A stretch of 64,000 bases of DNA from Streptomyces puniciscabiei (GTDB lineage: Bacteria; Actinomycetota; Actinomycetes; Streptomycetales; Streptomycetaceae): assembly GCF_006715785.1 (NCBI RefSeq), contig NZ_VFNX01000001.1:2432501-2496500 (forward strand), given 5' to 3'. Position numbers and translations under genes: made by a program. The notes beneath the pieces are model-generated. The model ran no database searches. It was not told the origin of the DNA and was given only the letters and a program-made list of their open reading frames with translations. Shown piece by piece: positions 26,313-37,738 of this stretch; positions within the stretch are counted from its first letter, which is position 1; each line of letters opens with the position of its first letter.

Positions 26313-27669
26313 CGGACGCCTCCTTTCCATCCGAAGATCCATCACTGACAGTGTCCGACCCACCACTGACAATCAGCTCTCGCTCGCGGCGAGGGCGGCG
26401 CCTGGGCACCGGCGGCAGCTCCTGCCCGGGCAGCGGCGGTACGGGGAATCCGCCCGCCATCGCGTCGAATCCGGCCTCCTCGGCGGCGGGCTGCTCGGGA
26501 GTCCCGGCCTTCTCCCGGAACATGTCGGCGACGAAGGAGATCAGCAGCAGGGCGAGAACTCCGCCGCCCACGTACAGGGCGATGTCGGCGAAGTCGTAGT
26601 GCTCATTGCGTAGGGCCCGCACGGTCGCCACCAGCATCAGCCAGGTCACGGAGACCGGGATGAGGACCTTCCAGCCGAGCTTCATCAGCTGGTCGTAGCG
26701 GACGCGGGGGAGCGTGCCACGCAGCCAGATGAAGAAGAACAGCAGCAGCTGGACCTTGATCACGAACCAGAGCAGCGGCCACCAGCCGTGGTTGGCGCCC
26801 TGCCAGAAGGAGCTGATCGGCCAGGGGGCCCGCCAGCCGCCGAGGAACAGCGTGGTCGACACAGCCGAGACCGTCACCATGTTCACGTACTCCGCGAGCA
26901 TGAACATCGCGAACTTGATGGAGGAGTACTCGGTGTTGAAGCCGCCGACCAGGTCGCCCTCGGACTCCGGCATGTCGAAGGGGGCGCGGTTGGTCTCGCC
27001 GACCATCGTGACGATGTAGAGGATGAACGAGACCGGCAGCAGCAGGATGTACCAGCGGTCGTGCTGCTGGGCCACGATCGTGGATGTCGACATCGACCCC
27101 GAGTACAGGAACACGGAGGCGAACGCGGCGCCCATGGCGATCTCGTAGGAGATCATCTGCGCGCAGGAACGCAGGCCGCCGAGCAGCGGGTAGGTGGATC
27201 CGGAACTCCAACCCGCCAGGACGATGCCGTAGATGCCGACGGAGGCGACCGCGAGGATGTAGAGCATCGCGATCGGCAGGTCGGTCAGCTGCATCGTGGT
27301 GCGGTGGCCGAAGATCGAGATCTCGTTGTCGGCCGGCCCGAAGGGGATCACCGCGATCGCCATGAAGGCCGGGATGGCCGCGACGATCGGGGCCAGGACG
27401 TAGACCACCTTGTCGGCGCGTTTGACGATGATGTCTTCCTTGAGCATCAGCTTCACGCCGTCGGCGAGCGACTGGAGCATGCCCCAGGGGCCGTGCCGGT
27501 TCGGGCCGATGCGCAGCTGCATCCAGGCGACGACCTTGCGCTCCCAGACGATGGAGAACAGTACGGTCACCATCAGGAAGGCGAAGCAGAAGACGGCCTT
27601 GATGACGACCAGCCACCAGGGGTCGCGGCCGAACATCGAGAGGTCTTCAGCGGCGAGGTACGGGCTCAT
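26305..27669 (-). CDS. nuoH: NADH-quinone oxidoreductase subunit H
   Basis: A 454-residue membrane subunit that forms part of the quinone chamber. Visible hallmarks are [18 protein letters not shown], the loop [22 protein letters not shown] (conserved Glu residues near the quinone site) and [19 protein letters not shown]. About eight transmembrane segments are present. A C-terminal extension of roughly 60 polar residues, rich in Pro, Arg and Ser, goes beyond the usual end. ATGA overlap with nuoG. Confidence 0.97.
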   Translation of the reverse strand: MSPYLAAEDLSMFGRDPWWLVVIKAVFCFAFLMVTVLFSIVWERKVVAWMQLRIGPNRHGPWGMLQSLADGVKLMLKEDIIVKRADKVVYVLAPIVAAIPAFMAIAVIPFGPADNEISIFGHRTTMQLTDLPIAMLYILAVASVGIYGIVLAGWSSGSTYPLLGGLRSCAQMISYEIAMGAAFASVFLYSGSMSTSTIVAQQHDRWYILLLPVSFILYIVTMVGETNRAPFDMPESEGDLVGGFNTEYSSIKFAMFMLAEYVNMVTVSAVSTTLFLGGWRAPWPISSFWQGANHGWWPLLWFVIKVQLLLFFFIWLRGTLPRVRYDQLMKLGWKVLIPVSVTWLMLVATVRALRNEHYDFADIALYVGGGVLALLLISFVADMFREKAGTPEQPAAEEAGFDAMAGGFPVPPLPGQELPPVPRRRPRRERELIVSGGSDTVSDGSSDGKEASDG

Positions 27670-30170
27670 GCCTCCACCTCCTTGGGGGCCTGTTCGGCGG
27701 GTGCCGCCGGGCCGATGCGGACGAGGGAGCCGGGCTGTGCGCCGGCGTCGGAGGCGACGCCGGCGCCGACGGAGTTCAGCGGGAGCCAGACCACCCGGTC
27801 GGGCATCTCGGTGATCCGCAGCGGCAGTTCGACGGTGCCGGAGGGGCCGGTGACGGCGAGGACTTCGCCGTCCTTGACGCCTGCCTCGGCGGCGGTCGCG
27901 GCGGACACGCGCGCGTGTGCGGCATGCCGGGTGCCGGCGAGCGCCTCGTCGCCCGCCTGGAGGACGCCCTGGTCGAGCAGCAGCCGGTGCCCGGCGAGTA
28001 CGGCCTCCCCGGCGGCCGGGCGGGGCAGCGCACCCGCGTACTCCTGGGGAGCGGAGGCGCGCGGGCCGTCCCAGGGGCCGAGCCGGTCGATCTCCGCGCG
28101 CGTGCTGCGCAGATCCGGCAGGCCCAGGTGGACGTCCATGGCATCGGCGAGCATCTGCAGCACGCGCGCGTCGGTCGGTGCCAGGCGGCGGGTCATCTGG
28201 TCGGGCTTGAGGGCGGCCTCGAAGAACCGCACCCTGCCTTCCCAGTTGAGGAAGGTGCCCGCCTTCTCGGCGACCGCGGCGACCGGCAGGACGACGTCGG
28301 CGTGCTCGGTGACCTCGCTGGGCCGCAGTTCCAGCGACACCAGGAAGCCGACGCTGTCGAGTGCTTCACGCGCGCGTGCCGGGTCGGGCAGGTCGGCGAC
28401 CTCCACCCCGGCGATCACGAGTGCCGACAGCTCGCCGGTGGCGGCCGCCTCGACGATGTGGTGGGTGTCGCGGCCGTAGCGCAGCGGGAGTTCGGCGAGC
28501 CCCCAGGCGGCGGCGACCTCCTCCCGCGCACGCGGGTCGGTCGCGGGACGGCCGCCCGGCAGCAGCGAGGGCAGCGCGCCCACTTCGACGGCGCCGCGCT
28601 CACCGGCCCGGCGCGGGATCCACACCAGCTGCGCGCCGGTCGCGGCGGCGGCGCGTACGGCGGAGGTGAGCCCGCCCGTGACCGTGGCAAGCCGCTCGCC
28701 GACGACGATGACCGCGCCCTCGGTGCGCAGGGCCTCCGCGGCCCGTGCGCCGGGCTCCTCCAGGCCGACGCCGCTGGCGAGGGCGTCCAGCCACTCGGTC
28801 TCGGTGCCGGGCGCGGCCGGCAGCAGGGTGCCGCCCGCCTTCTCAAGGCCCCGGGTCGCGTGCGTGGCCAGCGCGAACACCTTCTGCTTGTGCTTGCGCC
28901 AGGCCTTGCGCAGCCGCAGGAAGACGCCGGGCGCCTCCTCCTCCGACTCGAAGCCGACCAGCAGGACGGCGGGCGCCTTCTCCAGGGAGGTGTAGGTGAC
29001 GCCCGTGCCGTCGAGGTCGCGGCCGCGACCCGCCACCCGGGCGGCCAGGAAGTCGGCCTCCTCGCCGCTGTGCACGCGCGCGCGGAAGTCGATGTCGTTC
29101 GTGTCGAGCGCCACGCGCGCGAACTTGCTGTACGCGTAGGCGTCCTCGACGGTCAGCCGGCCGCCGATGAGGACGCCGGCCCGGGAGCGGGCGGCGGTCA
29201 GTCCCCGCGCGGCCGCCTCCAGGGCTTCCGGCCAGGAGGCGGGTTCCAGCACGCCGTCGGCGTTACGGACGAGCGGGGTGTCGAGGCGGTCCTTGAGCTG
29301 TGCGTACCGGAACGCGAAGCGTCCCTTGTCGCAGATCCACTCCTCGTTGACCTCGGGGTCGTTGGCGGCGAGCCGCCGCATGACCTTGCCGCGCCGGTGG
29401 TCGGTGCGAGTGGCGCAGCCCCCGGAGCAGTGCTCGCACACCGACGGCGAGGAGACGAGGTCGAAGGGGCGGGAGCGGAAGCGGTAGGCCGCCGAGGTGA
29501 GCGCGCCGACCGGGCAGATCTGGATGGTGTTGCCCGAGAAGTACGACTCGAACGGGTCGCCCTCGCCGGTGCCGACCTGCTGGAGCGCGCCCCTCTCGAT
29601 CAGCTCGATCATCGGGTCGCCCGCGATCTGGTTGGAGAACCGGGTGCAGCGGGCGCACAGCACGCACCGCTCGCGGTCGAGCAGCACCTGCGTGGAGATC
29701 GGTACGGGCTTCTCGTAGGTCCGCTTCTTGCCGTCGAAGCGGGACTCGGCGCTGCCGTGCGACATCGCCTGGTTCTGCAGCGGGCACTCGCCGCCCTTGT
29801 CGCAGACCGGGCAGTCCAGCGGGTGGTTGATGAGCAGCAGCTCCATCACACCGTGCTGGGCCTTCTCGGCGACCGGCGAGGTCAGCTGGGTCTTCACCAC
29901 CATGCCGTCGGTGCAGGTGATGGTGCAGGACGCCATCGGCTTGCGCTGGCCCTCGACCTCGACGATGCACTGACGGCATGCACCGGCGGGGTCCAGGAGG
30001 GGGTGGTCGCAGAACCGGGGGATCTCGATGCCGAGCTGCTCGGCGGCGCGGATGACGAGGGTGCCCTTGGGCACGCTGATCTCGATGCCGTCGATCGTCA
30101 GCGTGACGAGGTCTTCCGGCGGGACCGCCGCCTCTCCCCCACCGGCGGGAGCACTGGTGGTCACGGTCAT
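27666..30170 (-). CDS. nuoG: NADH-quinone oxidoreductase subunit G (Fe-S, molybdopterin-oxidoreductase fold)
   Basis: An 834-residue peripheral-arm subunit. In order: a [2Fe-2S] domain ([19 protein letters not shown], then ASC), the His/Cys site [17 protein letters not shown] for N5, [10 protein letters not shown] with a later CPVGA for N4, and CEHCSGGC plus a Cys in EWICDKGRF. These last residues supply the extra cluster N7 found only in some bacteria. A long molybdopterin-oxidoreductase-like domain without cofactor follows. It carries electrons from NuoF/E toward NuoI. ATG at 30170 overlaps nuoF by four bases. Confidence 0.96.
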   Translation of the reverse strand: MTVTTSAPAGGGEAAVPPEDLVTLTIDGIEISVPKGTLVIRAAEQLGIEIPRFCDHPLLDPAGACRQCIVEVEGQRKPMASCTITCTDGMVVKTQLTSPVAEKAQHGVMELLLINHPLDCPVCDKGGECPLQNQAMSHGSAESRFDGKKRTYEKPVPISTQVLLDRERCVLCARCTRFSNQIAGDPMIELIERGALQQVGTGEGDPFESYFSGNTIQICPVGALTSAAYRFRSRPFDLVSSPSVCEHCSGGCATRTDHRRGKVMRRLAANDPEVNEEWICDKGRFAFRYAQLKDRLDTPLVRNADGVLEPASWPEALEAAARGLTAARSRAGVLIGGRLTVEDAYAYSKFARVALDTNDIDFRARVHSGEEADFLAARVAGRGRDLDGTGVTYTSLEKAPAVLLVGFESEEEAPGVFLRLRKAWRKHKQKVFALATHATRGLEKAGGTLLPAAPGTETEWLDALASGVGLEEPGARAAEALRTEGAVIVVGERLATVTGGLTSAVRAAAATGAQLVWIPRRAGERGAVEVGALPSLLPGGRPATDPRAREEVAAAWGLAELPLRYGRDTHHIVEAAATGELSALVIAGVEVADLPDPARAREALDSVGFLVSLELRPSEVTEHADVVLPVAAVAEKAGTFLNWEGRVRFFEAALKPDQMTRRLAPTDARVLQMLADAMDVHLGLPDLRSTRAEIDRLGPWDGPRASAPQEYAGALPRPAAGEAVLAGHRLLLDQGVLQAGDEALAGTRHAAHARVSAATAAEAGVKDGEVLAVTGPSGTVELPLRITEMPDRVVWLPLNSVGAGVASDAGAQPGSLVRIGPAAPAEQAPKEVEA

Positions 30171-31516
30171 GCGTTCACCTCCGGGCGGTCCGCCCAGGCC
30201 GTCGACTTGGCCGGGTCGAAGGGGCAGCCCCGGCCCGTGATGTGCTGCTCGTACTCCTCACGGAAGTACTTCAGCGAGGAGAAGATCGGGGACGCGGCGC
30301 CGTCGCCGAGGGCGCAGAAGGACTTGCCGTTGATGTTGTCGGCGATGTCGTTCAGCTTGTCGAGGTCGGACATGACGCCCTTGCCGGCCTCGATGTCCCG
30401 CAGCAACTGCACCAGCCAGTACGTCCCTTCCCGGCAGGGTGTGCACTTGCCGCAGGACTCGTGGGCGTAGAACTCGGTCCAGCGGGTCACCGCCCGCACC
30501 ACGCAGGTCGTCTCGTCGAAGCACTGCAGGGCCTTGGTGCCGAGCATCGAGCCGGCGGCGCCGACGCCCTCGTAGTCCAGGGGAACGTCGAGGTGTTCGT
30601 CGGTGAACATCGGCGTCGAGGAGCCGCCCGGCGTCCAGAACTTCAGCCGGTGGCCGGGTCGCATGCCGCCGCTCATGTCGAGGAGCTGGCGGAGGGTGAT
30701 GCCGAGCGGGGCCTCGTACTGGCCGGGGCTGGCGACGTGGCCGCTGAGCGAGTAGAGCGTGAAGCCCGGGGACTTCTCGCTGCCCATCGACCTGAACCAG
30801 TCTTTGCCGTTTTTCAGGATCGCGGGAACCGACGCGATCGACTCGACGTTGTTCACAACAGTCGGACAGGCGTAGAGGCCTTCCACCGCAGGGAAGGGGG
30901 GACGGAGCCGCGGTTGACCACGGCGGCCTTCGAGCGAGTCCAGCAGTGCGGTCTCCTCACCGCAGATGTACGCGCCGGCGCCCGCGTGCACGGTGAGCTG
31001 AAGGTCGAGCCCGCTGCCCAGGATGTTCTCGCCGAGGTAGCCCGCCGCGTAGGCCTCGCGCACGGCCTCGTGCAACCGCCGCAGAACAGGGACGACTTCA
31101 CCACGCAGATAGATGAAGGCATGCGACGACCTGATGGCATAACACGCGATCACGATGCCCTCGATGAGGCTGTGCGGGTTCGCGAAGAGGAGCGGGATGT
31201 CCTTGCAGGTCCCGGGCTCCGATTCGTCGGCGTTGACAACTAGATAGTGCGGTTTTCCATCACCCTGCGGAATGAACTGCCACTTCATTCCGGTCGGGAA
31301 CCCCGCGCCGCCGCGGCCGCGCAGCCCGGACTCCTTGACGTAGGCGATCACGTCGTCCGGGGACATGGCGAGCGCCTTGCGGAGCCCCTCGTACCCCTCG
31401 TGCCTCCGGTAGACGTCCATGGTCCAGGACTGGTCCTCGTCCCAGAAGGCCGACAGCACGGGTGCGAGCAGCTTCTCGGGGCTCGTGTCCTTGACCTCGG
31501 GTACCACGGTCATCAC
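30167..31516 (-). CDS. nuoF: NADH-quinone oxidoreductase subunit F (NADH/FMN site)
   Basis: A 449-residue subunit that binds NADH, FMN and cluster N3. The NADH-site glycine loop is [16 protein letters not shown] (near 65-80). The FMN region is [17 protein letters not shown]. The cluster ligands are in [16 protein letters not shown] with a downstream Cys in SFCALGDGA. This is the electron entry point of complex I. Translationally coupled on both sides by four-base overlaps with nuoE and nuoG. Confidence 0.97.
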   Translation of the reverse strand: MMTVVPEVKDTSPEKLLAPVLSAFWDEDQSWTMDVYRRHEGYEGLRKALAMSPDDVIAYVKESGLRGRGGAGFPTGMKWQFIPQGDGKPHYLVVNADESEPGTCKDIPLLFANPHSLIEGIVIACYAIRSSHAFIYLRGEVVPVLRRLHEAVREAYAAGYLGENILGSGLDLQLTVHAGAGAYICGEETALLDSLEGRRGQPRLRPPFPAVEGLYACPTVVNNVESIASVPAILKNGKDWFRSMGSEKSPGFTLYSLSGHVASPGQYEAPLGITLRQLLDMSGGMRPGHRLKFWTPGGSSTPMFTDEHLDVPLDYEGVGAAGSMLGTKALQCFDETTCVVRAVTRWTEFYAHESCGKCTPCREGTYWLVQLLRDIEAGKGVMSDLDKLNDIADNINGKSFCALGDGAASPIFSSLKYFREEYEQHITGRGCPFDPAKSTAWADRPEVNA

Positions 31517-32379
31517 TCCCCCTCCTCGGCGGTAGGCCCTGCCGGGTGGGCCGGGTCGGAGGCCGATGTCTCCTGCGGCGCGTCATGGGAACTGAGGTGT
31601 TCGGCCGGCGACGGTTCGTGCACCCTGTCCCTCGGTTCCTCATGCGGACCTCCGCGTGGATGGACCACGCGCGCGGGTGCGGCCTCTCCCCTTGCCAGGC
31701 GAAGGCCCACCAGCGACGCGGGTCCCGCACTGCCGCCCTCCTCGACGGCCCCGGGCCGCTCGTCGGGGAAGCCGGCCAGGATCCGCGCGGTCTCCTTGAA
31801 GGTGCACAGCCGCGCCCCGCGCGTGGGCTGTACGGGCCGTCCGGCGCGCAGGTCGTCGACCAGGCGCTTGGCGCTGCCCGGCGTCTGGTTGTCGAAGAAC
31901 TCCCAGTTGACCATCACGACCGGCGCGAAGTCGCAGGCCGCGTTGCACTCGATGTGCTCCAGCGTGACCTTGCCGTCGTCGGTGGTCTCGCCGTTGCCGA
32001 CGCCCAGGTGCTCCTGGAGGGTCTCGAAGATCGCGTCGCCGCCCATCACCGCGCACAGCGTGTTGGTGCACACGCCCACCTGGTAGTCGCCGGAGGGCTT
32101 GCGCCGGTACATGGTGTAGAAGGTGGCGACGGCGGTGACCTCGGCCGTGGTCAGGTTCAGCATGTCCGCGCAGAACTGCATTCCGGTGCGCGTGACATGG
32201 CCCTCCTCCGACTGCACGAGGTGGAGCAGCGGGAGCAGGGCGGACCGGGAGTCCGGGTAGCGCGCGATGACCTCGCGCGCGTCCGCCTCCAGCCGGGCCC
32301 GGACGTCGTCCGGGTAGGCGGGTGCGGGCAGTTCGGGCATGCCCAGGCTGACGCCCCGCTCCGAAGAAGAGGTGGTCAC
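31513..32379 (-). CDS. nuoE: NADH-quinone oxidoreductase subunit E ([2Fe-2S])
   Basis: A 288-residue thioredoxin-like [2Fe-2S] subunit. Ligands are CTNTLC (C-x4-C) and CNAACD (C-x3-C). The core ends near residue 195; the remaining 90 residues ([11 protein letters not shown] onward) are a low-complexity tail rich in Pro, Glu and His, not present in the shorter E. coli NuoE. The GTG start at 32379 overlaps the nuoD stop (GTGA). It pairs with NuoF at the tip of the peripheral arm and carries off-path cluster N1a. Confidence 0.95.
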   Translation of the reverse strand: MTTSSSERGVSLGMPELPAPAYPDDVRARLEADAREVIARYPDSRSALLPLLHLVQSEEGHVTRTGMQFCADMLNLTTAEVTAVATFYTMYRRKPSGDYQVGVCTNTLCAVMGGDAIFETLQEHLGVGNGETTDDGKVTLEHIECNAACDFAPVVMVNWEFFDNQTPGSAKRLVDDLRAGRPVQPTRGARLCTFKETARILAGFPDERPGAVEEGGSAGPASLVGLRLARGEAAPARVVHPRGGPHEEPRDRVHEPSPAEHLSSHDAPQETSASDPAHPAGPTAEEGE

Positions 32380-33701
32380 CGGTCGACGCCTCCCATCACG
32401 GGGTCGATGGACGCGACGGCGACGATCACGTCGGCGACCTGGCCGCCCTCGCACATCGCCGCCATGGCCTGCAGGTTGGTGAAGGACGGGTCGCGGAAGT
32501 GGACCCGGTAGGGGCGGGTGCCGCCGTCGGAGACGGCGTGCACGCCGAGCTCGCCCTTGGGGGACTCGACAGCCGCGTAGGCCTGTCCCGGCGGGACGCG
32601 GAAGCCCTCGGTGACGAGCTTGAAGTGGTGGATCAGGGCCTCCATGGAGGTGCCCATGATCTTCTTGATGTGGTCGAGGGAGTTGCCGAGTCCGTCCGGG
32701 CCCAGGGCGAGCTGGGCGGGCCAGGCGATCTTCTTGTCGGCGACCATGACCGGGCCGGGCTGGAGCCGGTCCAGGCACTGCTCGATGATCCCGAGCGACT
32801 GGCGCATCTCCTCCAGGCGGACCAGGAAGCGGCCGTAGGCGTCGCAGGTGTCGGCGGTCGGGATCTCGAAGTCGTACGTCTCGTAGTCGCAGTACGGCTG
32901 TGCCTTGCGCAGGTCGTGCGGCAGGCCGGTGGAGCGCAGGATCGGGCCCGTGGCGCCGAGGGCCATGCAGCCGGCCAGGTCGAGGTAGCCGATGTCCTGC
33001 ATGCGGGCCTTGAAGATGGGGTTCCCGGTGGCGAGCTTGTCGTACTCCGGGAGGTTCTTCTTCATCTTCTTCACGAACTCGCGGATCTGGTCCACCGCGC
33101 CGGGCGGCAGGTCCTGGGCGAGTCCGCCGGGGCGGATGTACGCGTGGTTCATCCGCAGGCCCGTGATGAGCTCGTAGAGGTCGAGAATCATTTCACGATC
33201 GCGGAATCCGTAGATCATGATCGTGGTGGCGCCGAGCTCCATGCCGCCGGTGGCGATGCACACCAGGTGGGAGGACAGCCGGTTCAGCTCCATCAGGAGC
33301 ACCCGGATGATCTTGGCGCGCTCGGTGATGTCGTCCTCGATGCCGAGGAGTTTCTCGACGGCGAGACAGTAGGCGGTCTCGTTGAAGAAGGACGTCAGGT
33401 AGTCCATGCGCGTGACGAAGGTGGTGCCCTGCGTCCACGTGCGGTACTCGAGGTTCTTCTCGATGCCGGTGTGCAGATAGCCGATGCCGCAGCGGGCCTC
33501 GGTGACCGTCTCGCCCTCGATCTCCAGGATCAGGCGGAGCACTCCGTGGGTGGAGGGATGCTGGGGACCCATGTTGACGACGATGCGTTCGTCGTCGGCG
33601 CGGGTCGCGGACTGGACGACCTCGTCCCAGTCGCCACCGGTGACCGTGTAGACGGTGCCCTCGGTGGTTTCCCGGGCGGCTGCTGACTGGGTGCTGCTCA
33701 C
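32376..33701 (-). CDS. nuoD: NADH-quinone oxidoreductase subunit D (49-kDa quinone site)
   Basis: A 441-residue subunit related to [NiFe]-hydrogenase large subunits but without the metal cysteines. [16 protein letters not shown] supplies the conserved quinone-binding His. [16 protein letters not shown] and [19 protein letters not shown] are family blocks, and the C-terminus ends with [17 protein letters not shown] as usual. The GTG start at 33701 overlaps the nuoC stop. NuoC and NuoD are separate genes here, unlike the fused E. coli nuoCD. Confidence 0.97.
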   Translation of the reverse strand: MSSTQSAAARETTEGTVYTVTGGDWDEVVQSATRADDERIVVNMGPQHPSTHGVLRLILEIEGETVTEARCGIGYLHTGIEKNLEYRTWTQGTTFVTRMDYLTSFFNETAYCLAVEKLLGIEDDITERAKIIRVLLMELNRLSSHLVCIATGGMELGATTIMIYGFRDREMILDLYELITGLRMNHAYIRPGGLAQDLPPGAVDQIREFVKKMKKNLPEYDKLATGNPIFKARMQDIGYLDLAGCMALGATGPILRSTGLPHDLRKAQPYCDYETYDFEIPTADTCDAYGRFLVRLEEMRQSLGIIEQCLDRLQPGPVMVADKKIAWPAQLALGPDGLGNSLDHIKKIMGTSMEALIHHFKLVTEGFRVPPGQAYAAVESPKGELGVHAVSDGGTRPYRVHFRDPSFTNLQAMAAMCEGGQVADVIVAVASIDPVMGGVDR

Positions 33702-34464
33702 GAGTACGACCTCCGCTGGTCCGGAGCCGGGATCTGGGCGCCCTTGTACTCGACGGGGATGCCGCCGAGGGGGTAGTCCTTGCGCTGCGGGTGGCCCTGC
33801 CAGTCGTCCGGCATCATGATCCGCGTCAGGGCCGGGTGACCGTCGAAGACGATTCCGAAGAAGTCGTAGGTCTCGCGCTCGTGCCAGTCGTTCGTCGGAT
33901 AGACGGAGACGAGGGACGGGATGCGCGGGTCGGCGTCCGGGGCGCTGACTTCCAGGCGGATCAGCCGGTTGTGGGTGATCGAGCGCAGGTGGTACACGGC
34001 GTGCAGCTCGCGGCCCTTGTCGTGCGGGTAGTGGACGCCGCTGACACCGGTGCACAGTTCGAAGCGCAGGGCGGGGTCGTCGCGCAGGGTGCGGGCGACG
34101 CGGAGCAGGTGCTCGCGTTCGATGTGGAAGGTGAGCTCGCCGCGGTCGACGACCGTCTTCTCGATGGCGTTGCCAGGGAGGAGTCCCTGTTCCTCCAGGG
34201 CGCCCTCCAGCTCGTCGGCGACCTCGTCGAACCAGCCGCCGTAGGGGCGGCTCGCCGGTCCCGGGAGCCGGACCGAGCGGACCAGGCCGCCGTAGCCGGA
34301 GGTGTCGCCGCCGTTGTTGGCGCCGAACATGCCGCGCTGGACGCGGATCTCCTCGCCGCCCTGGCCTCGCTGGCCGGGGAGGTTGGAGGCGGAGAGGTCC
34401 TTCTCGGGGTTCACCCCGTTCGCGGACCCGTTCACGCCGCCCGTGCCGTTGCCGTTCGCGTCGC

Positions 34465-34468
<4 letters not shown>
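33698..34468 (-). CDS. nuoC: NADH-quinone oxidoreductase subunit C (30-kDa)
   Basis: A 256-residue subunit. The first 55 residues are a Gly/Asn-rich leader typical of actinobacterial NuoC. The conserved domain contains [22 protein letters not shown] and the signature [20 protein letters not shown], then [23 protein letters not shown] 34468 overlaps the nuoB stop by four bases. Structural subunit of the peripheral arm, next to NuoD. Confidence 0.96.
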
Positions 34469-35019
<551 letters not shown>

Positions 35020-35032
35020 GTCCTAAGGCCCC

Positions 35033-35392
35033 TCAGTCCCATTCCAGGCCGCCGCGCCGCCACACGTACGCGTACGCGACGAAGACGGTGAGCACGAAGA
35101 GCAGCATCTCCACGAGCCCGAAAATCCCCAGGGCGTCGAAGGTGACGGCCCAGGGATAGAGGAAGACGATCTCGATGTCGAAGACGATGAAGAGCATCGC
35201 CGTCAGGTAGTACTTGATGGGGAAGCGCCCGCCGCCGGCCGGCGTGGGGGTCGGCTCGATACCGCACTCGTAGGCCTCGAGCTTGGCGCGGTTGTACCGC
35301 TTCGGACCGATCAGCGTGGCCATGACCACGGAGAAGATCGCAAAGCCTGCCCCGAGGGCTCCCAGTACGAGGATGGGCGCATACGCGTTCAC
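35033..35392 (-). CDS. nuoA: NADH-quinone oxidoreductase subunit A
   Basis: A 119-residue three-helix membrane subunit and the first gene of the operon. The conserved YECGIEP (residues 41-47, with the quinone-proximal loop Cys) and the helix YYLTAMLFIVFDIEIVFLYPWAV with buried acidic residues are present. A start at 35392 fits the family length. The Rex-type operator lies 117 bases upstream, so transcription of all 14 genes probably begins from this side. Confidence 0.96.
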   Translation of the reverse strand: MNAYAPILVLGALGAGFAIFSVVMATLIGPKRYNRAKLEAYECGIEPTPTPAGGGRFPIKYYLTAMLFIVFDIEIVFLYPWAVTFDALGIFGLVEMLLFVLTVFVAYAYVWRRGGLEWD

Positions 35393-35508
35393 CGCTCCTC
35401 GCTCCTCTCAGTCGGCGCTGACTGCTGGCGGTTGCACTGGTGCACCTGCGCTCACTTCCGCCTCACCGGTCCCACGAACCCCGCCGTCCCGGGCGAAGAT
35501 CGAGAACA

Positions 35509-35524
35509 TGTGAAGCAGGTCACA
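35509..35524. promoter_or_regulatory. Rex-type redox operator upstream of nuoA
   Basis: The 16-base element (minus strand TGTGACCTGCTTCACA) has the TGTGA-N6-TCACA form of the Rex operator; the Streptomyces consensus is TGTGAACGCGTTCACA. It is 117 bases before the nuoA start. Rex is the NADH/NAD+-sensing repressor known to control respiratory genes including nuo in S. coelicolor. A match by eye only. Confidence 0.75.
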
Positions 35525-36144
35525 AGCCCAGTTGCCACGCATCTTATGCCCGCCGCTCTGTGATCTGCGACACGGGGTATTGCACGAGCTTTGTGATCTC
35601 CACCACCTGACGAAGGATCATGAAGTCGGATGATGAGTGATCTTCATACGCGAAGCGTTCAGTTGATCACGAGAAGTGACATTCTCGCTTGTCATCGCAG
35701 GCCGGAGGGTGCGTCTCAATATCAAGAGAGTTCCGCTGCATGCAAATTGGCGCTGGACGCGGGAGCCTGCTAGAGGGCGCATTCACACATCAGAGGGAGG
35801 TGCGGGGCGGGATGTGGACGTGCATGTGGACGCGTGCACACATTCACGAGCTCCGTGCACACGGGACGCCGCGATTCCGGTGACCGTTCCGTGACCTCCG
35901 CCACACCGATGAGAGGCCTCTGAGAACCGGGCTTGGCCAACGACCCCAACCGGTGGTAGGCGGGGGGCAATTCGGACGTAATGATCAAAGACCGTGATCA
36001 AGCCCTTGATCACCGACGTCCGCAATGTCCGTTACGGCGTCAATAAAGAGCGACACGCCCGGGATTCCAGGTCTCGATTGAGCAACTGTGGCGCAGCACA
36101 CGTTTCTTGAAGATATGAAGGAGCCCCTGGTACCGCTTGTTCCC
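35525..36144. other. Divergent intergenic region, nuoA / NlpC-P60
   Basis: With 35393-35508 this is a 750-base gap. It is AT-richer than the coding DNA. It holds a small inverted repeat CGAGAA-6-TTCTCG at 35670-35687 and three TGATCA palindromes at 35982, 35995 and 36007, evenly 12-13 bases apart. No riboswitch blocks like those at 2700 are visible. Short frames here lack coding bias. Confidence 0.5.
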
Positions 36145-36954
36145 ATGTCCCACACCGCTCACATACGCAGCCACCGGAAGCCCCGCCGCAGCGCGTCGAC
36201 CCTCGCGATGCGGGCCGGAGTTGCCGGTGGCGTCCTCAGCACCCTGGCAGTCGCCGGGGCGTCCGGCTCGGCGAACGCGGCCGAGCCGGTGACGCAGACC
36301 CTCGAGCTGCCCACCCTGACGACCGACCTGGCCGCTCAGGCAGCCAAGTCCGCGGACGCCACCCAGCAGGCCGCCGCGAACTACCAGCTGCAGGCCGAGC
36401 GCGACGCGGCCGCCGCAAAGGCCGCGAAGCAGGCCAAGGCGGACCTCGCCGAGGCCAAGCAGAAGGCCGCCGAGGCCAAGAAGAAGGCCGAGGAGGCCGC
36501 CCGCAGGGCCGCCGCCGCGCGTGCCTCGCGCAACGCCGAGCGGACGACGCTCGCCGCCACGGACACCGGCAGCACCTCCACGAGCAGCTCCACCGCCACC
36601 GGTTCCGCCGCCGCCGTCGTCGCCTTCGTCAAGGCGCAGATCGGCAAGGCGTACGTCTCCGGCGCCACCGGCCCCTCGGCCTACGACTGCTCCGGCCTGG
36701 TGCAGACGGCCTTCAAGCAGGTGGGCATCAGCCTGCCGCGCGTCTCGCAGGACCAGTCGACCCAGGGCACCCAGGTCTCGCTGAGCAACCTGCAGCCGGG
36801 CGACATCCTGTACTGGGGCAGCGCGGGCAGCGCCTACCACGTCGCGGTGTACGTGGGCGACGGCATGTTCGTCGGCGCGCAGAACCCCTCCAGCGGCGTC
36901 GGGGAGCACCCGCTGTCGTACGACCCGCCGACCGGCGCCGTGCGGGTGCTCTGA
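36145..36954 (+). CDS. Secreted NlpC/P60 endopeptidase with coiled-coil linker
   Basis: A 269-residue product. A twin-basic n-region (RKPRRS) and a hydrophobic core (about 20-44) ending in ANAAEP give a signal peptide cut near residue 46. Residues about 65-135 are an Ala/Lys/Glu/Gln helix, a likely coiled coil as in RipA-like proteins. The C-terminal NlpC/P60 domain has the catalytic Cys182 in YDCSGLV, His232 in AYHVAVYVGDG, and a third polar position near GEHP (255). It cleaves stem peptides in the wall. ATG 36145 is preferred because it opens the signal peptide, though the GAAGGAG at 36117 is rather far; starts at 36115 or 36088 are alternatives. Confidence 0.88.
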   Translation: MSHTAHIRSHRKPRRSASTLAMRAGVAGGVLSTLAVAGASGSANAAEPVTQTLELPTLTTDLAAQAAKSADATQQAAANYQLQAERDAAAAKAAKQAKADLAEAKQKAAEAKKKAEEAARRAAAARASRNAERTTLAATDTGSTSTSSSTATGSAAAVVAFVKAQIGKAYVSGATGPSAYDCSGLVQTAFKQVGISLPRVSQDQSTQGTQVSLSNLQPGDILYWGSAGSAYHVAVYVGDGMFVGAQNPSSGVGEHPLSYDPPTGAVRVL

Positions 36955-36980
36955 GCGCACCACGCACCTCTCACGCGCGT

Positions 36981-37011
36981 AGGGCCGCAGCCGCTCGGGG
37001 GCAGCGGCCCT
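36981..37011 (+). terminator. Hairpin after the NlpC/P60 gene
   Basis: AGGGCCGC (36981-36988) pairs with GCGGCCCT (37004-37011), 27 bases past the stop, followed by a T-containing stretch. It separates the peptidase from the deformylase gene. Confidence 0.55.
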
Positions 37012-37105
37012 TGCGTCGTTCCCGGGGCGCCACCAGGCCCCTTCCTGACAAGCTCTGACCGGGCCGCCGGCCGGCGGTCCGTCCATGAGCGAAGGAGACT
37101 GCGTC

Positions 37106-37735
37106 ATGCCACGCGTGTTCGTACAGGGAAGGCCCGCCGACTACTACCCCCGCCACGCCCCCGAGGCCGGGCGCGGCGCGGTGCGCCGGATCACCGAGGT
37201 CGGCGAGGGGGTCCTGCACAAGCCGTGCCGGGACGTCACGGAGTTCGGGCCCGACCTCGCCGCACTCGTCGACGACATGTTCCTCACCCTGTATGTCGCC
37301 GAAGGGGCGGGACTTGCCGCGAATCAGGTAGGGGTCGATCTGCGGCTGTTCGTGTACGACTGCCCCGATGACGAAGGAGTCCGGCATGTCGGACACATCG
37401 TCAATCCGGTGCTGGAAACGCCCACGAGCGGGCGGCGATTGCTGGACGAGGGCGAGGGCTGTCTGTCGGTGCCGGGTGCCGTGATGGCCGTACCGCGGCC
37501 GGACCGGGCCGTCGTGCGCGGACAGGACAAGGACGGCAACCCCCTGGTCGTCGAGGGCACGGGGTACTTCGCGCGGTGCCTCATCCACGAGACCGACCAC
37601 ACCGACGGGTACCTCTACCTGGACCGGCTCTCCAAGCGGGAGAAAAAGGACGCCCTGCGGCAGATGGCGGACCGGCGGGACGAGGTGTTCGCCCGCCGGG
37701 CCGCCAGGGCGGCGGAACTCCGCCGAGCCCAGTGA
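37106..37735 (+). CDS. def: Peptide deformylase
   Basis: A 209-residue metallo-enzyme that removes the formyl group from nascent proteins. All three family motifs are present: [18 protein letters not shown] (metal Cys) and HETDHTDG (two metal His and catalytic Glu). The N-terminal 25-residue extension before [15 protein letters not shown] and the basic C-terminus are common in the second deformylase of streptomycetes. ATG 37106 has GAAGGAG 8 bases upstream; the upstream ATG at 37085 would contain that ribosome site. Monocistronic and convergent with the reductase gene, with three bases between stops. Confidence 0.96.
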   Translation: MPRVFVQGRPADYYPRHAPEAGRGAVRRITEVGEGVLHKPCRDVTEFGPDLAALVDDMFLTLYVAEGAGLAANQVGVDLRLFVYDCPDDEGVRHVGHIVNPVLETPTSGRRLLDEGEGCLSVPGAVMAVPRPDRAVVRGQDKDGNPLVVEGTGYFARCLIHETDHTDGYLYLDRLSKREKKDALRQMADRRDEVFARRAARAAELRRAQ

Positions 37736-37738
37736 GGC

